Shown one piece after another: positions 29,152 to 36,716 of a stretch of 64,000 nucleotides of DNA. The notes below the pieces were generated by a model. It worked only from the letters and a program-made list of their open reading frames with translations. It made no database searches and had not been told where the DNA came from. Numbering within the stretch: the first letter of the stretch is position 1; each line of letters opens with the position of its first letter. Made by a program: the position numbers and the translations under genes. Source of the stretch: Peptococcaceae bacterium BICA1-8 (lineage in GTDB: Bacteria; Bacillota; Peptococcia; Peptococcales; BICA1-8); contig JUEF01000074.1 in NCBI GenBank assembly GCA_000802045.1, forward strand, positions 1 to 64,000. The letters are read 5' to 3'.

Positions 29152-30171
29152 TTATTGCGTCATTTCATAGACGACATTGTGCCAGTCGTAGGGGTTGATG
29201 AGCCAGTATTCTTGGGTGGCCAGTTCCATTTTTTCTCCCCAGAGAACGATTTTGGATAGCTCGGAATGGTTTAGATTTTTAAATACTGAATATAAATCCC
29301 ACAGTCCGGTCACTCCAATATCTGATTCTACATTTGTGATAAAGATTTTAATCAGCTTAGGAACCTGTAGCAGCATTTTGGGCTGGGTGATTTTTTCTGC
29401 TAGTGATTGTAGGATTTCATCATCTTTATCAGATACAGGTCGGACAAATAGATTGGGAATGTTAATACTTTCATTTTCTACATAGAGAGGACCAATTAAC
29501 TCACTAAGCTCAACTAAGCCTTGATTATCAGCTACCATATGATATGGGATATCTACTTCTAGGCATTGGCTGATGATTTTTTTCAGAGTCAGCACACCAT
29601 GCTTTTGATAAATCTCTTTTAATGTTAGGAGCTCTCCATTTACTTTTAGGCTTGTCCTGGTAGGCAAAAAAATACCTGCTGATTTTTTATTGTCTTTATT
29701 AATGGAATATATTGAGATCATTTCTAACGCTTTATCAGCAACGCCAAGGCAGAGTATATTGGTATTTTTGGTCTCTTTATTTAAAAACTTATCTTCCCGA
29801 ATTGTTTGGGGCTTCTTATCTGCTTCTTTTATTATACTGGCTTTACTTTCTGCCTTACCTTCTGCTTCATTCTCTACTACTAATTCTTTTTTTATTTCTT
29901 CACTAGCTCCTTCAATATCTAACTCCTGTTGGGGACTAGTGGGTTCCATTTGAGTCTCTTCTATTTCTTCTATTATGGTCTCAGCCGTTTGTGGAGGCTG
30001 AGGCTCATTCTTGGGTTCCTCTCCTCCTGGTGCTTCAGATACAATATTTTCTTGTAGCCTTTGCTGGTTGGAATTGGTGCCACTGGCATTTGTCAGCATA
30101 AAGGTAAGACTTGTTATGAGTACTAAGGTCAAAGCCATTGCGATAATAAGCGGCGCACTTCTTCTATACAT
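29152..30171 (-). CDS. secreted divergent LCP-like protein
   Basis: TM anchor and low-complexity linker; NILCLGVADKALEMISIYSIN...GIFLPTRTSLKV...YHMVADNQGLVELSELIGPLYVE matches LCP layout with catalytic motifs altered. Confidence 0.55.
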   Translation of the reverse strand: MYRRSAPLIIAMALTLVLITSLTFMLTNASGTNSNQQRLQENIVSEAPGGEEPKNEPQPPQTAETIIEEIEETQMEPTSPQQELDIEGASEEIKKELVVENEAEGKAESKASIIKEADKKPQTIREDKFLNKETKNTNILCLGVADKALEMISIYSINKDNKKSAGIFLPTRTSLKVNGELLTLKEIYQKHGVLTLKKIISQCLEVDIPYHMVADNQGLVELSELIGPLYVENESINIPNLFVRPVSDKDDEILQSLAEKITQPKMLLQVPKLIKIFITNVESDIGVTGLWDLYSVFKNLNHSELSKIVLWGEKMELATQEYWLINPYDWHNVVYEMTQ

Positions 30172-30287
30172 GGTAAATCACCTCTTTTGTGAGTGTGGAA
30201 TTCTTAGTGCGTAAGTGTCTGAGTGTGTTAGTGTGTAAGTTTTATTTATACTAGTATTGACAGAAAATGGGGTTTTAAATCGGGAGT

Positions 30288-30430
30288 GGGGACACACCAG
30301 CCGAGCAACAGAGGAACGGGGACACACCTGCGAGTATCTGATAATCTGCAAGCCAGGTATGTCCCCAATTGGAATCTGCTAAACAGGAATGTGCCCTATT
30401 GGAAAATGCGAACTAGGAATGTCCCAAAAA
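30288..30430. repeat. GGGGACACACC/GGTATGTCCCC repeat cluster
   Basis: tggggacacaccagc...acggggacacacctgcg...ccaggtatgtccccaattgg...caggaatgtgccctattgg...ctaggaatgtccc. Confidence 0.75.
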
Positions 30431-30507
30431 AAAATTGTATCCATTATAGCCATAATGGATACAATAAAGTATAATTAAATAAAATTAAAATTTGGGAGGT
30501 TAGCCTA

Positions 30508-30987
30508 ATGGAAGTTTATACGGTTGCAGAGGCTAAAAATAATTTTCCTAAGTTACGCCGGTTAGCTGCCCGAGGGATAGAATTTATTGTTGTGGATCAG
30601 AAAAGAGCTGAAACAGCCCCAGTTTCAATGATTGCTACAGAATTGTTAGATAAAATCACAAAGACTGCTCTGGCTGATCTTACCCTTGAGTGGTTAGATA
30701 AACCTGGTGATGCAATAACTGAAGATAAAGTAAATCAGACCTGGAACCTTTGGAATGCGCAATTACAGATTCATGGAATTGGTGAAACAAAAAATGAGGC
30801 TATACAAAGTCTGGCCGAAGATGCAATTAATTATGCCAAAGAGTATTTCGATAATCTTGAGTTCTTCCTTAATCCTCGCTCGAAAAGGGATGACCACTAT
30901 TGGATTTTACGAGGGGTTAGACATTGTAATGAAAATCTAAATCAGGTTATAACAATTATGGGATTAAATAAGCTCTTGGAGGCGTAA
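30508..30987 (+). CDS. putative Phd-like antitoxin / toxin-antitoxin-related protein
   Basis: N-terminal VYTVAEAKNNFPKLRRLAARGIEFIVV resembles Phd/YefM; good SD (gggaggt). Confidence 0.45.
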   Translation: MEVYTVAEAKNNFPKLRRLAARGIEFIVVDQKRAETAPVSMIATELLDKITKTALADLTLEWLDKPGDAITEDKVNQTWNLWNAQLQIHGIGETKNEAIQSLAEDAINYAKEYFDNLEFFLNPRSKRDDHYWILRGVRHCNENLNQVITIMGLNKLLEA

Positions 30988-30988
30988 T

Positions 30989-31093
30989 ATGGGTTATACA
31001 TTTACGTGGGATGAGATAGAGAGTCTTTGTAAAATTATGGGTCTTAGAAGGAAATATAAAACATCTACTTATTCAGGAGTTGGGCTGGAGTGA
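30989..31093 (+). CDS. 34-aa ORF immediately after the antitoxin-like gene, possibly a truncated toxin remnant
   Basis: ATG one base after the upstream TAA; MGYTFTWDEIESLCKIMGLRRKYKTSTYSGVGLE; SD ggaggcg. Confidence 0.35.
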   Translation: MGYTFTWDEIESLCKIMGLRRKYKTSTYSGVGLE

Positions 31094-31166
31094 GCGCCTT
31101 TTTTTATTATTACAGTACCTCATGTGTTATAATAAATATACATTCTAAAGTTAAGAGGTGGATTAG

Positions 31167-31334
31167 ATGAGTACCGTCAAGGAATCAGCTATAAATATAA
31201 TTAAAAACTTGCCGGAGCATGCAACATGGGATGATATAATTTATCAACTTTATGTCAAGGAAAAAATAGATTCTTCTTTAAAGGCCGCAGAGCAAGGTCG
31301 CATTGTTTGCCATGAAAATGTACGAAAACTATAG
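31167..31334 (+). CDS. small antitoxin-like protein (IIKNLPEHATWDDIIYQLYV type)
   Basis: MSTVKESAINIIKNLPEHATWDDIIYQLYVKEKIDSSLKAAEQGRIVCHENVRKL; SD agaggtgg; below the ORF-track length cutoff. Confidence 0.6.
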   Translation: MSTVKESAINIIKNLPEHATWDDIIYQLYVKEKIDSSLKAAEQGRIVCHENVRKL

Positions 31335-31344
31335 CTATAAAAAA

Positions 31345-31372
31345 ACTTAAGCAGCCTCTGGGCTGCTTTTTA
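31345..31372. terminator. bidirectional terminator between the plus-strand antitoxin-like gene and the minus-strand flgJ-like gene
   Basis: agcagcc-tctg-ggctgct with A-tract on one side and T-tract on the other. Confidence 0.75.
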
Positions 31373-31374
31373 AG

Positions 31375-31725
31375 TTAACCTTCCTGCTTTTTAGTTGATA
31401 GTTGGTCATAGAGAATTTTTGCTAGGCCCATGCCTCCGGCTTTGCTAACGTTTTCGGCATATTTTTCATCGAGCATATCCTGGAAAATCTCTTCTCCTTG
31501 ACTTTTCCCAAGTAGACCGCCCTCGGGAATGGTTGCCCGCATTTGTGATATCATCTGATGGACAAAGACGCTTTCAAGCTGTTGACAAGCATCCATAAGC
31601 TTGGCATCATCCTCTTTACCGTTTTCTACATTATTAAGTATTTGTGCAAATTTATTATCGGAGTTGTTAATCTTGCTATTAGCAACGGTTAATTTATTTA
31701 TGCTATTGTTTGACTCTATTTTCAT
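31375..31725 (-). CDS. flgJ: flagellar rod-binding (FlgJ N-terminal domain) protein
   Basis: LMDACQQLESVFVHQMISQMRATIPEGGLLGKSQGEEIFQDMLDEKYAENVSKAGGMGLAKILYDQL. Confidence 0.88.
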   Translation of the reverse strand: MKIESNNSINKLTVANSKINNSDNKFAQILNNVENGKEDDAKLMDACQQLESVFVHQMISQMRATIPEGGLLGKSQGEEIFQDMLDEKYAENVSKAGGMGLAKILYDQLSTKKQEG

Positions 31726-31751
31726 TTGGGGACATCCTTTCTATTTACAGA

Positions 31752-31845
31752 CGGACGCGCAATGCGCGCCCCTACGTTTTTGGTAAACATATGGGACCCT
31801 GTGCAGGGGGAGCGGTATTCCCCACGCGCAATGCGCGCCCCTACG
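31752..31845. repeat. two tandem REP palindromes with a partly duplicated ctacgtYYttggtaaacata flank
   Basis: cggacgcgcaatgcgcgcccctacg at 31752; cacgcgcaatgcgcgcccctacg at 31823. Confidence 0.88.
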
Positions 31846-31933
31846 TCCTTGGTAAACATACGGAACGACGAGGGCGCCGTTCCCTACAATGGGAATGAAA
31901 TGCTGCCAAGCTTAGCCCATGAAAAGACGTTAA

Positions 31934-32713
31934 CTATCTGCGCAGGTTATTCGTCATTTGGAGGATTTCGTCTGTTGTTTGAATAGTCTTTGTGTTTATT
32001 TCATACGCTCTTTGGGCTGTAATCATCAGCACCATTTCTTCTACTACGTTTACATTGGAGTTCTCCAGGAAGAATTGCATAACTGAACCGAAGCCTATCT
32101 CACCGGAAACTCCATCCTGGGCTTCTCCCGAGGCAGAGGTTGGTAAGTACATGCTACCACCGTTTTTTTCTAAACCAGTGGGATTATTAAAGGTAGCTAG
32201 ACCTATGGTTCCGATCTCCTGAGAGTCCTGTTCACCATCGACCAGGGCAAATATAACGCCATTGTCCATTTGAATTTCTCTGGTTCCTGGAGGAACTTGA
32301 ATAAATGAATTGTTTTGATCTAGGATTCTATAACCATCGGAGTTTACTATGTAATTTTGATCATCCAAACGACAGGCGCCATTTCTCGTATATCCAATCA
32401 TATTTTTTGGCATCATTACTTTGAAAAAGCTGGCACCTTCTATGGCGAAATCCAGATTACTACCGGTCTGCTGGAGAATACCCTGATCGAAATCAACAAG
32501 GGTTGAAGATAATCTAACGCCGGTACCTACCTCAACCTGAACTGGTTTTTCCTTGGTAGCTATCTGCATTTTTTGATATATAAGGTCCTGAAAGTTAACT
32601 CTGTTTTTCTTATATCCGGTTGTGTTTACATTTGCCAGGTTATTGGCGATTGTATCTAAGAGTAATTGCTGGGAATTCAAGCCCGAACCAGCGGTATATA
32701 GGGAACGTAACAT
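31934..32713 (-). CDS. flagellar basal-body rod/hook protein (FlgG/FlhO-P family)
   Basis: MLRSLYTAGSGLNSQQLLLDTIANNLANVNTTGYKK and C-terminal SNVNVVEEMVLMITAQRAYEINTKTIQTTDEILQMTNNLRR. Confidence 0.92.
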   Translation of the reverse strand: MLRSLYTAGSGLNSQQLLLDTIANNLANVNTTGYKKNRVNFQDLIYQKMQIATKEKPVQVEVGTGVRLSSTLVDFDQGILQQTGSNLDFAIEGASFFKVMMPKNMIGYTRNGACRLDDQNYIVNSDGYRILDQNNSFIQVPPGTREIQMDNGVIFALVDGEQDSQEIGTIGLATFNNPTGLEKNGGSMYLPTSASGEAQDGVSGEIGFGSVMQFFLENSNVNVVEEMVLMITAQRAYEINTKTIQTTDEILQMTNNLRR

Positions 32714-32742
32714 TTTTAAAAGCCTCCTTAGAATAAAAGTGA

Positions 32743-32877
32743 CTGGTGACTGGTGGCTAGTGGCTAGTGGCTAGTGTTCAGTGACCAGTGCTCAGTGACC
32801 AGATTGTGTCATTGCGAAGGCTTTAGCCTGTGGCAATCTATTTTGTCGGAGATCGCCACGCTCGCTCGCGATGACAT
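32743..32877. repeat. heptamer array followed by the GTCATTGCGAAGGC...GATCGCCACGC...GCGATGACA repeat
   Basis: gactggtgactggtggctagtggctagtgg; gtcattgcgaaggctttagcctgtggcaatc...gagatcgccacgctcgctcgcgatgaca; second element recurs at 43688 and 56030. Confidence 0.85.
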
Positions 32878-33027
32878 ATAAAGAATTTTAGTTTCCTCTG
32901 TCGGTTGGAAACTTGGGGAGGCTTCTGCAAAGCAGTCCAGCCTCGGTTTAGTTACTGGTGACTAGTGACTAGTGTTATGGGATTCATATTGGTGACACGA
33001 TCATTGCTTGTTTATTTTTCGGTACTT

Positions 33028-33125
33028 AATCTAGCGTAGCGAAATCTTAATCTAGCGAAGCGGAATCTTAGTCTTAGCCTTAACCTTAGCCTTAGCCTCA
33101 GCCTCGCGCCTCAACCTCAGCCTTA
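33028..33125. repeat. TCTAGCGTAGCGAAATCTTAATC...CCTTAGCCTCAACC polar module
   Basis: aatctagcgtagcgaaatcttaatctagcgaagcggaatcttagtcttagccttaaccttagcc. Confidence 0.88.
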
Positions 33126-33137
33126 AAGCCTGCGGCT

Positions 33138-33878
33138 TTACACACGCCCTACTTCATTTATTAATTTATCTAAAGTAGCATCATAGGCTTGGACAATTTT
33201 TTGGTTTGCTTCATAAGCCCGTAGGTTTTTTAAATATTGTGTCATACCTTCGATTGGATTGGCATTGGATTGTTCTAAATATCCTTGGAGAATTTTACCT
33301 TCCGCCTCTATAGGAGGATTATCTGTTTCGAATAGGTTGCTTCCTACTTTTCTTGGGTCAATCAGGTCTACCATCAGTAGTGTGTCAACATATTCTCCAT
33401 CTACAAAAACCCTGCCATCATCGTGGATATCTATGAGCTGTCCTTTGATTTCTAAAGAACCGTTTTGCCCCATTACCATATAACCATCATCATTTGTCAA
33501 CTGAGCATTATAGTCTAAACCAAATGAGCCATTCCTAGTATAATGGCGTTGGCCAGCTGCGTTTTCTATAACCAGGTAGCCGTTACCGTTAATTGCTAAA
33601 TCTAAATCTTTCTCTGTGTTGACTAATTCACCCTGCATATCAAAATAGGTTATTACATCGTCAACCATGACACCTCGGCCCAAATTTCCGATTGGAGCCA
33701 TTGTAGAAGGTCTTTCATAGCTTATTCTGTTATTGAGTAGGGACTGAAAGGATTTAAAAAGAACTTCTTCCTTTTTGTAACCGCCGGTTTTAGAGTTGGT
33801 CAGATTATTTGTTTCAATTTCATTTCTGAACATAATGGAACTTAGGCCGGAAGCTGCTGTATATAGACCTCTAAGCAT
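33138..33878 (-). CDS. flagellar basal-body rod/hook protein (FlgF/FlhO-P family)
   Basis: MLRGLYTAASGLSSIMFRNEIETNNLTNSKTGGYKKEEV; C-terminal EQSNANPIEGMTQYLKNLRAYEANQKIVQAYDATLDKLINEVGRV. Confidence 0.9.
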   Translation of the reverse strand: MLRGLYTAASGLSSIMFRNEIETNNLTNSKTGGYKKEEVLFKSFQSLLNNRISYERPSTMAPIGNLGRGVMVDDVITYFDMQGELVNTEKDLDLAINGNGYLVIENAAGQRHYTRNGSFGLDYNAQLTNDDGYMVMGQNGSLEIKGQLIDIHDDGRVFVDGEYVDTLLMVDLIDPRKVGSNLFETDNPPIEAEGKILQGYLEQSNANPIEGMTQYLKNLRAYEANQKIVQAYDATLDKLINEVGRV

Positions 33879-33969
33879 TCTTGCACCTCCACACTTGGTT
33901 GCTTGATTTTGCAAACTCTTATGTATTATATCGGTTGGATTTGGGATTTGTTTAGGGGGAATGATCCAA

Positions 33970-34455
33970 CTAAATATAATATTTATCTTCTTGCCATTTT
34001 AATGGATTTGTTTCTATATATTCATATATTTTTTCATATTCCTGTTGGTCTCTTATAATACGGTCATGAAATAATTTCTGCCAAATAGAATATCCAATTT
34101 GTTTTGTGACATTACCTTTCATTTGATTTATAATGTTAGAAATCGTAGGGGCGCGCATTGCGCGTCCGTCCCCATTTTCTCGTATAATAATTATCATGTG
34201 AATATGATTCGGCATAAGTACATATTTTTCTAAAGAAACAGTATTTTTATAAATATGAGGAATATTTTGGATCGTATTATCAACGATATTACCTATACTG
34301 GATAAATGCGGACGTGCAATGCACGCCCCTACAAAATTATTCCATAAAATATTTTTTCGGTCTTTTGTACATATTGTGATAAAATATGCGCCATTTTGGG
34401 AATAATCATAATCCTTTAAACGATTTGGTTTTCTTCTTGGTAATTCACCATTCAT
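33970..34455 (-). CDS. REP-associated tyrosine transposase (RAYT; Y1_Tnp HUH family)
   Basis: RLKDYDYSQNGAYFITICTKDR, HUH motif MPNHIHMIIII, SIWQKLFHDRIIRDQQEYEKIYEYIETNPLKW; surrounded by its candidate REPs. Confidence 0.9.
   Translation of the reverse strand: MNGELPRRKPNRLKDYDYSQNGAYFITICTKDRKNILWNNFVGACIARPHLSSIGNIVDNTIQNIPHIYKNTVSLEKYVLMPNHIHMIIIIRENGDGRAMRAPTISNIINQMKGNVTKQIGYSIWQKLFHDRIIRDQQEYEKIYEYIETNPLKWQEDKYYI
34144..34168. repeat. REP palindrome inside the RAYT coding sequence (minus-oriented)
   Basis: cgtaggggcgcgcattgcgcgtccg, translated as DGRAMRAPT. Confidence 0.9.
34309..34332. repeat. REP palindrome inside the RAYT coding sequence, covariant GTGCA/TGCAC arms
   Basis: cggacgtgcaatgcacgcccctac, translated as GACIARPH. 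Confidence 0.9.
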
Positions 34456-34482
34456 TATATCACCCTGTTATTGAGGTATTTT

Positions 34483-34545
34483 CGGACGCACTCCTGGGCG
34501 CCCAACATATTGGGTAATTGCGGACGCGCAATGCGCGCCCCTACG
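34483..34545. repeat. REP palindrome plus degenerate copy just upstream of RAYT
   Basis: cggacgcactcctgggcgcc and cggacgcgcaatgcgcgcccctacg. Confidence 0.85.
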
Positions 34546-34624
34546 GGGGGGGTATTCTGTCTGACCTGATAGCCTCAAATCCAATTGCGGACGGTTATTA
34601 TTAATAATACCAATAATGTACAAT

Positions 34625-34646
34625 GGGGCGGTTTGGGAACCGCCCC
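34625..34646 (-). terminator. hairpin 3' of mbl
   Basis: ggggcggtt-tggg-aaccgcccc. Confidence 0.55.
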
Positions 34647-34656
34647 GTGTGAGTTG

Positions 34657-35685
34657 TTATATAACTTTTTTTGTGTAGATTTTGCTGTCTTGTAGAAGAT
34701 CTAGGTTTTGTAATGCGATGCCTGTGCCTATTGCGACACAGGAGATGGCATCATCGGGGACATGGGTGGGTAGGCCTGTCCGTTCGGTGATTAAGGTTTC
34801 GAGGCCATTTAATAAAGCACCGCCACCGGTCATTACGATACCTTTGTTCATTATATCACCAGCAAGTTCTGGGGGGGTTTTTTCCAGTACTTCTTTGACT
34901 GCACTGATTACAGCATCGACCGTATCACTTAAAGCTTCGAAAGCCTGTTCAACGGTAATAACAATTGTTTTGGGGAGGCCGCTTACTAGATCCCGTCCAC
35001 GGACTTCCATCTTGTCACCCTGCCTATTGGCTGGATATGCTGTACCGATTTCTTTCTTTACTTCCTCAGCAGTTCTTTCACCAATCATCAAATTGAACTG
35101 CCGCCTTACATATCTGACCAAAGCTTCATCAAATTTATCGCCACCGATGCGGATGGATTTACTGCATACTACTCCTCCAAGAGAGAGTACCGCTACATCA
35201 GTTGTACCACCACCGATATCTACAACCATACTGCCGCTGGGTTCGGAAATATCAATTCCTGCTCCTAGAGCAGCTGCTACTGGTTCCTCTATGAGATAGG
35301 CCTGTCTGGCACCGGCCGCCATAGCTGCCTGCCGGACAGCCCGCTCTTCCACACTTGTTACACCTGATGGTATGCAGACCATAACCCGGGGTTTAAAGAA
35401 AAGCCTTTTGCCAACAGCCTTATCTATGAAATACCTTAACATTTTCTCCGTAACTTCATAGTCAGCTATTACTCCATCTCTTAGCGGTCTGATAGCTACA
35501 ATATTGCCAGGGGTTCTCCCTAACATTCTTCTTGCCTCGTCACCTACTGCAATAATATTCCCGCTGTTTTTATCTAATGCTACTACGGAAGGTTCATTTA
35601 AAACAATTCCCTTTTTCTTAACATAGACAATTACACTTGCAGTACCTAAATCTATGCCAATATCATCCCCAAAATTAAAAAACAC
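34657..35685 (-). CDS. mbl: MreB/Mbl rod-shape actin homologue
   Basis: DIGIDLGTASVIVYVKKKGIVLNEPSVVA, VDIGGGTTDVAVLSLGG, GGALLNGLETLITERTGLP; neighbours spoIIID as in B. subtilis. Confidence 0.93.
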   Translation of the reverse strand: MFFNFGDDIGIDLGTASVIVYVKKKGIVLNEPSVVALDKNSGNIIAVGDEARRMLGRTPGNIVAIRPLRDGVIADYEVTEKMLRYFIDKAVGKRLFFKPRVMVCIPSGVTSVEERAVRQAAMAAGARQAYLIEEPVAAALGAGIDISEPSGSMVVDIGGGTTDVAVLSLGGVVCSKSIRIGGDKFDEALVRYVRRQFNLMIGERTAEEVKKEIGTAYPANRQGDKMEVRGRDLVSGLPKTIVITVEQAFEALSDTVDAVISAVKEVLEKTPPELAGDIMNKGIVMTGGGALLNGLETLITERTGLPTHVPDDAISCVAIGTGIALQNLDLLQDSKIYTKKVI

Positions 35686-35856
35686 TCTTATCCCCCCTTG
35701 ATGAGCTTGTCCTACATATTAAGAAAAGGGCTAACCCCTTTTGTACCCATAGGTTCTACCGTGCTACCTAACCACATAAACAAATATGGTTATATTTGCC
35801 TTAAGACATTATTCTACAAGACCTAATTTTTTCCTCTATTATTCTTGATTATTTTT

Positions 35857-35884
35857 AAAAAATCTCCAAATTGGAGATTTTTTA
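35857..35884 (-). terminator. intrinsic terminator of spoIIID
   Basis: aaaaaatctccaa/ttggagatttttt. Confidence 0.8.
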
Positions 35885-35920
35885 GTGTTTAGTAACTTTC
35901 ATTCTGAAAATTAGGTATTT

Positions 35921-36187
35921 TTAAGCTAAATCTTCGTCCTGACCGTTCATGTATTTTCGTTTTGTGGCTTCTCCACCCCTGAGATGTCTTTCGGCTTTAT
36001 TTTTTTCTAATATTTCCCGAACCTGGTTGGCCAATTCCTTACTAATAATTGGCAGCCTCTCAGTCATGTCTTTATGTACAGTACTCTTACTTACCCCAAA
36101 TACAGTTGCTGTCTGCCGCACAGTATGTGCTGATTCTAATATATACTCACAAATTTCCAATACACGTTTACGTATGTATTCCTGCAT
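35921..36187 (-). CDS. spoIIID: sporulation transcriptional regulator SpoIIID
   Basis: YIRKRVLEICEYILESAHTVRQTATVFGVSKSTVHKDMTERLP. Confidence 0.95.
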   Translation of the reverse strand: MQEYIRKRVLEICEYILESAHTVRQTATVFGVSKSTVHKDMTERLPIISKELANQVREILEKNKAERHLRGGEATKRKYMNGQDEDLA

Positions 36188-36289
36188 TACTTGACCTCCC
36201 CGTTACATCTTTTCAACTAATATATATGGGAGGTTGGGTGAAAAAATGATTAATTCTTTTACTTTCTTTTTACTATTGGGGTAATTTTG

Positions 36290-36475
36290 TGAGTCGGAAT
36301 GACGGCGTGACGGCTTTGAGGTAACTGCAGGGCGGCGTGACGTCTTTGGGGCTAGCCTGTAAGGCGGCATTACGGCTTATGGGATAATCTGTAGGTCGGC
36401 GCGACGGCTTATGAGCTAACTGCAGGGCGGCATTACGACTTTGGGGACATTCTGAAGGTCGGCATGTAAAATCTT
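36290..36475. repeat. 31-32 bp period array, GCGGCATTACGGCTT orientation (about 6 units)
   Basis: cggcgtgacgtctttggggctagcctgtaagg/cggcattacggcttatgggataatctgtaggt/cggcgcgacggcttatgagctaactgcaggg/cggcattacgac... Confidence 0.88.
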
Positions 36476-36482
36476 TAAGGAA

Positions 36483-36583
36483 TGGGGACACACTTAATTG
36501 AGAATTGAGAATTGAGATTAGCTTCGTAATTAAGGGGGACACGCCTCACTTAAGGATTGACTATGAAGTAGAGGAATGTCCCC
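36483..36583. repeat. GGGGACACAC...GAATGTCCCC element nested between the two arms of the 32-bp array
   Basis: ggggacacacttaattgagaattgagaattgag...gggggacacgcctcac...aggaatgtcccc. Confidence 0.75.
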
Positions 36584-36597
36584 GGTGAGCTTTGAGC

Positions 36598-36716
36598 CAA
36601 CATGCCGACCAATAATCTCAACCTTATAGACGTCATGCCGACGTTAAAAACTTAACCAATTAGCCGTCATGCCGACCTTAAATTTATCCCATTAGCCGTC
36701 ACGCCGTCATGCCTAT
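36598..36716. repeat. 32-34 bp period array, AGCCGTCATGCCGACC orientation (about 4 units)
   Basis: agccaacatgccgacc/agacgtcatgccgacg/agccgtcatgccgacc/agccgtcacgccgtcatgcc. Confidence 0.85.

Noticed and set aside
31710-31986. Plus-strand ORFs around 31.7-32.0 kb (RNARPYV / AMRAPT repeats)
   Set aside because: They translate the tandem REP palindromes and have no domain support.
34682-35299. 205-aa plus-strand ORF antisense to mbl
   Set aside because: Antisense shadow of a highly conserved gene; the same applies to 40178, 39779, 46226, 14463, 22244 and similar antisense ORFs.
36273-36542. ORF track entry of 89 aa (-) with SRRPTDYPISRNAALQ repeats
   Set aside because: It is a translation of the 32-bp intergenic repeat array; no SD or codon-use support.
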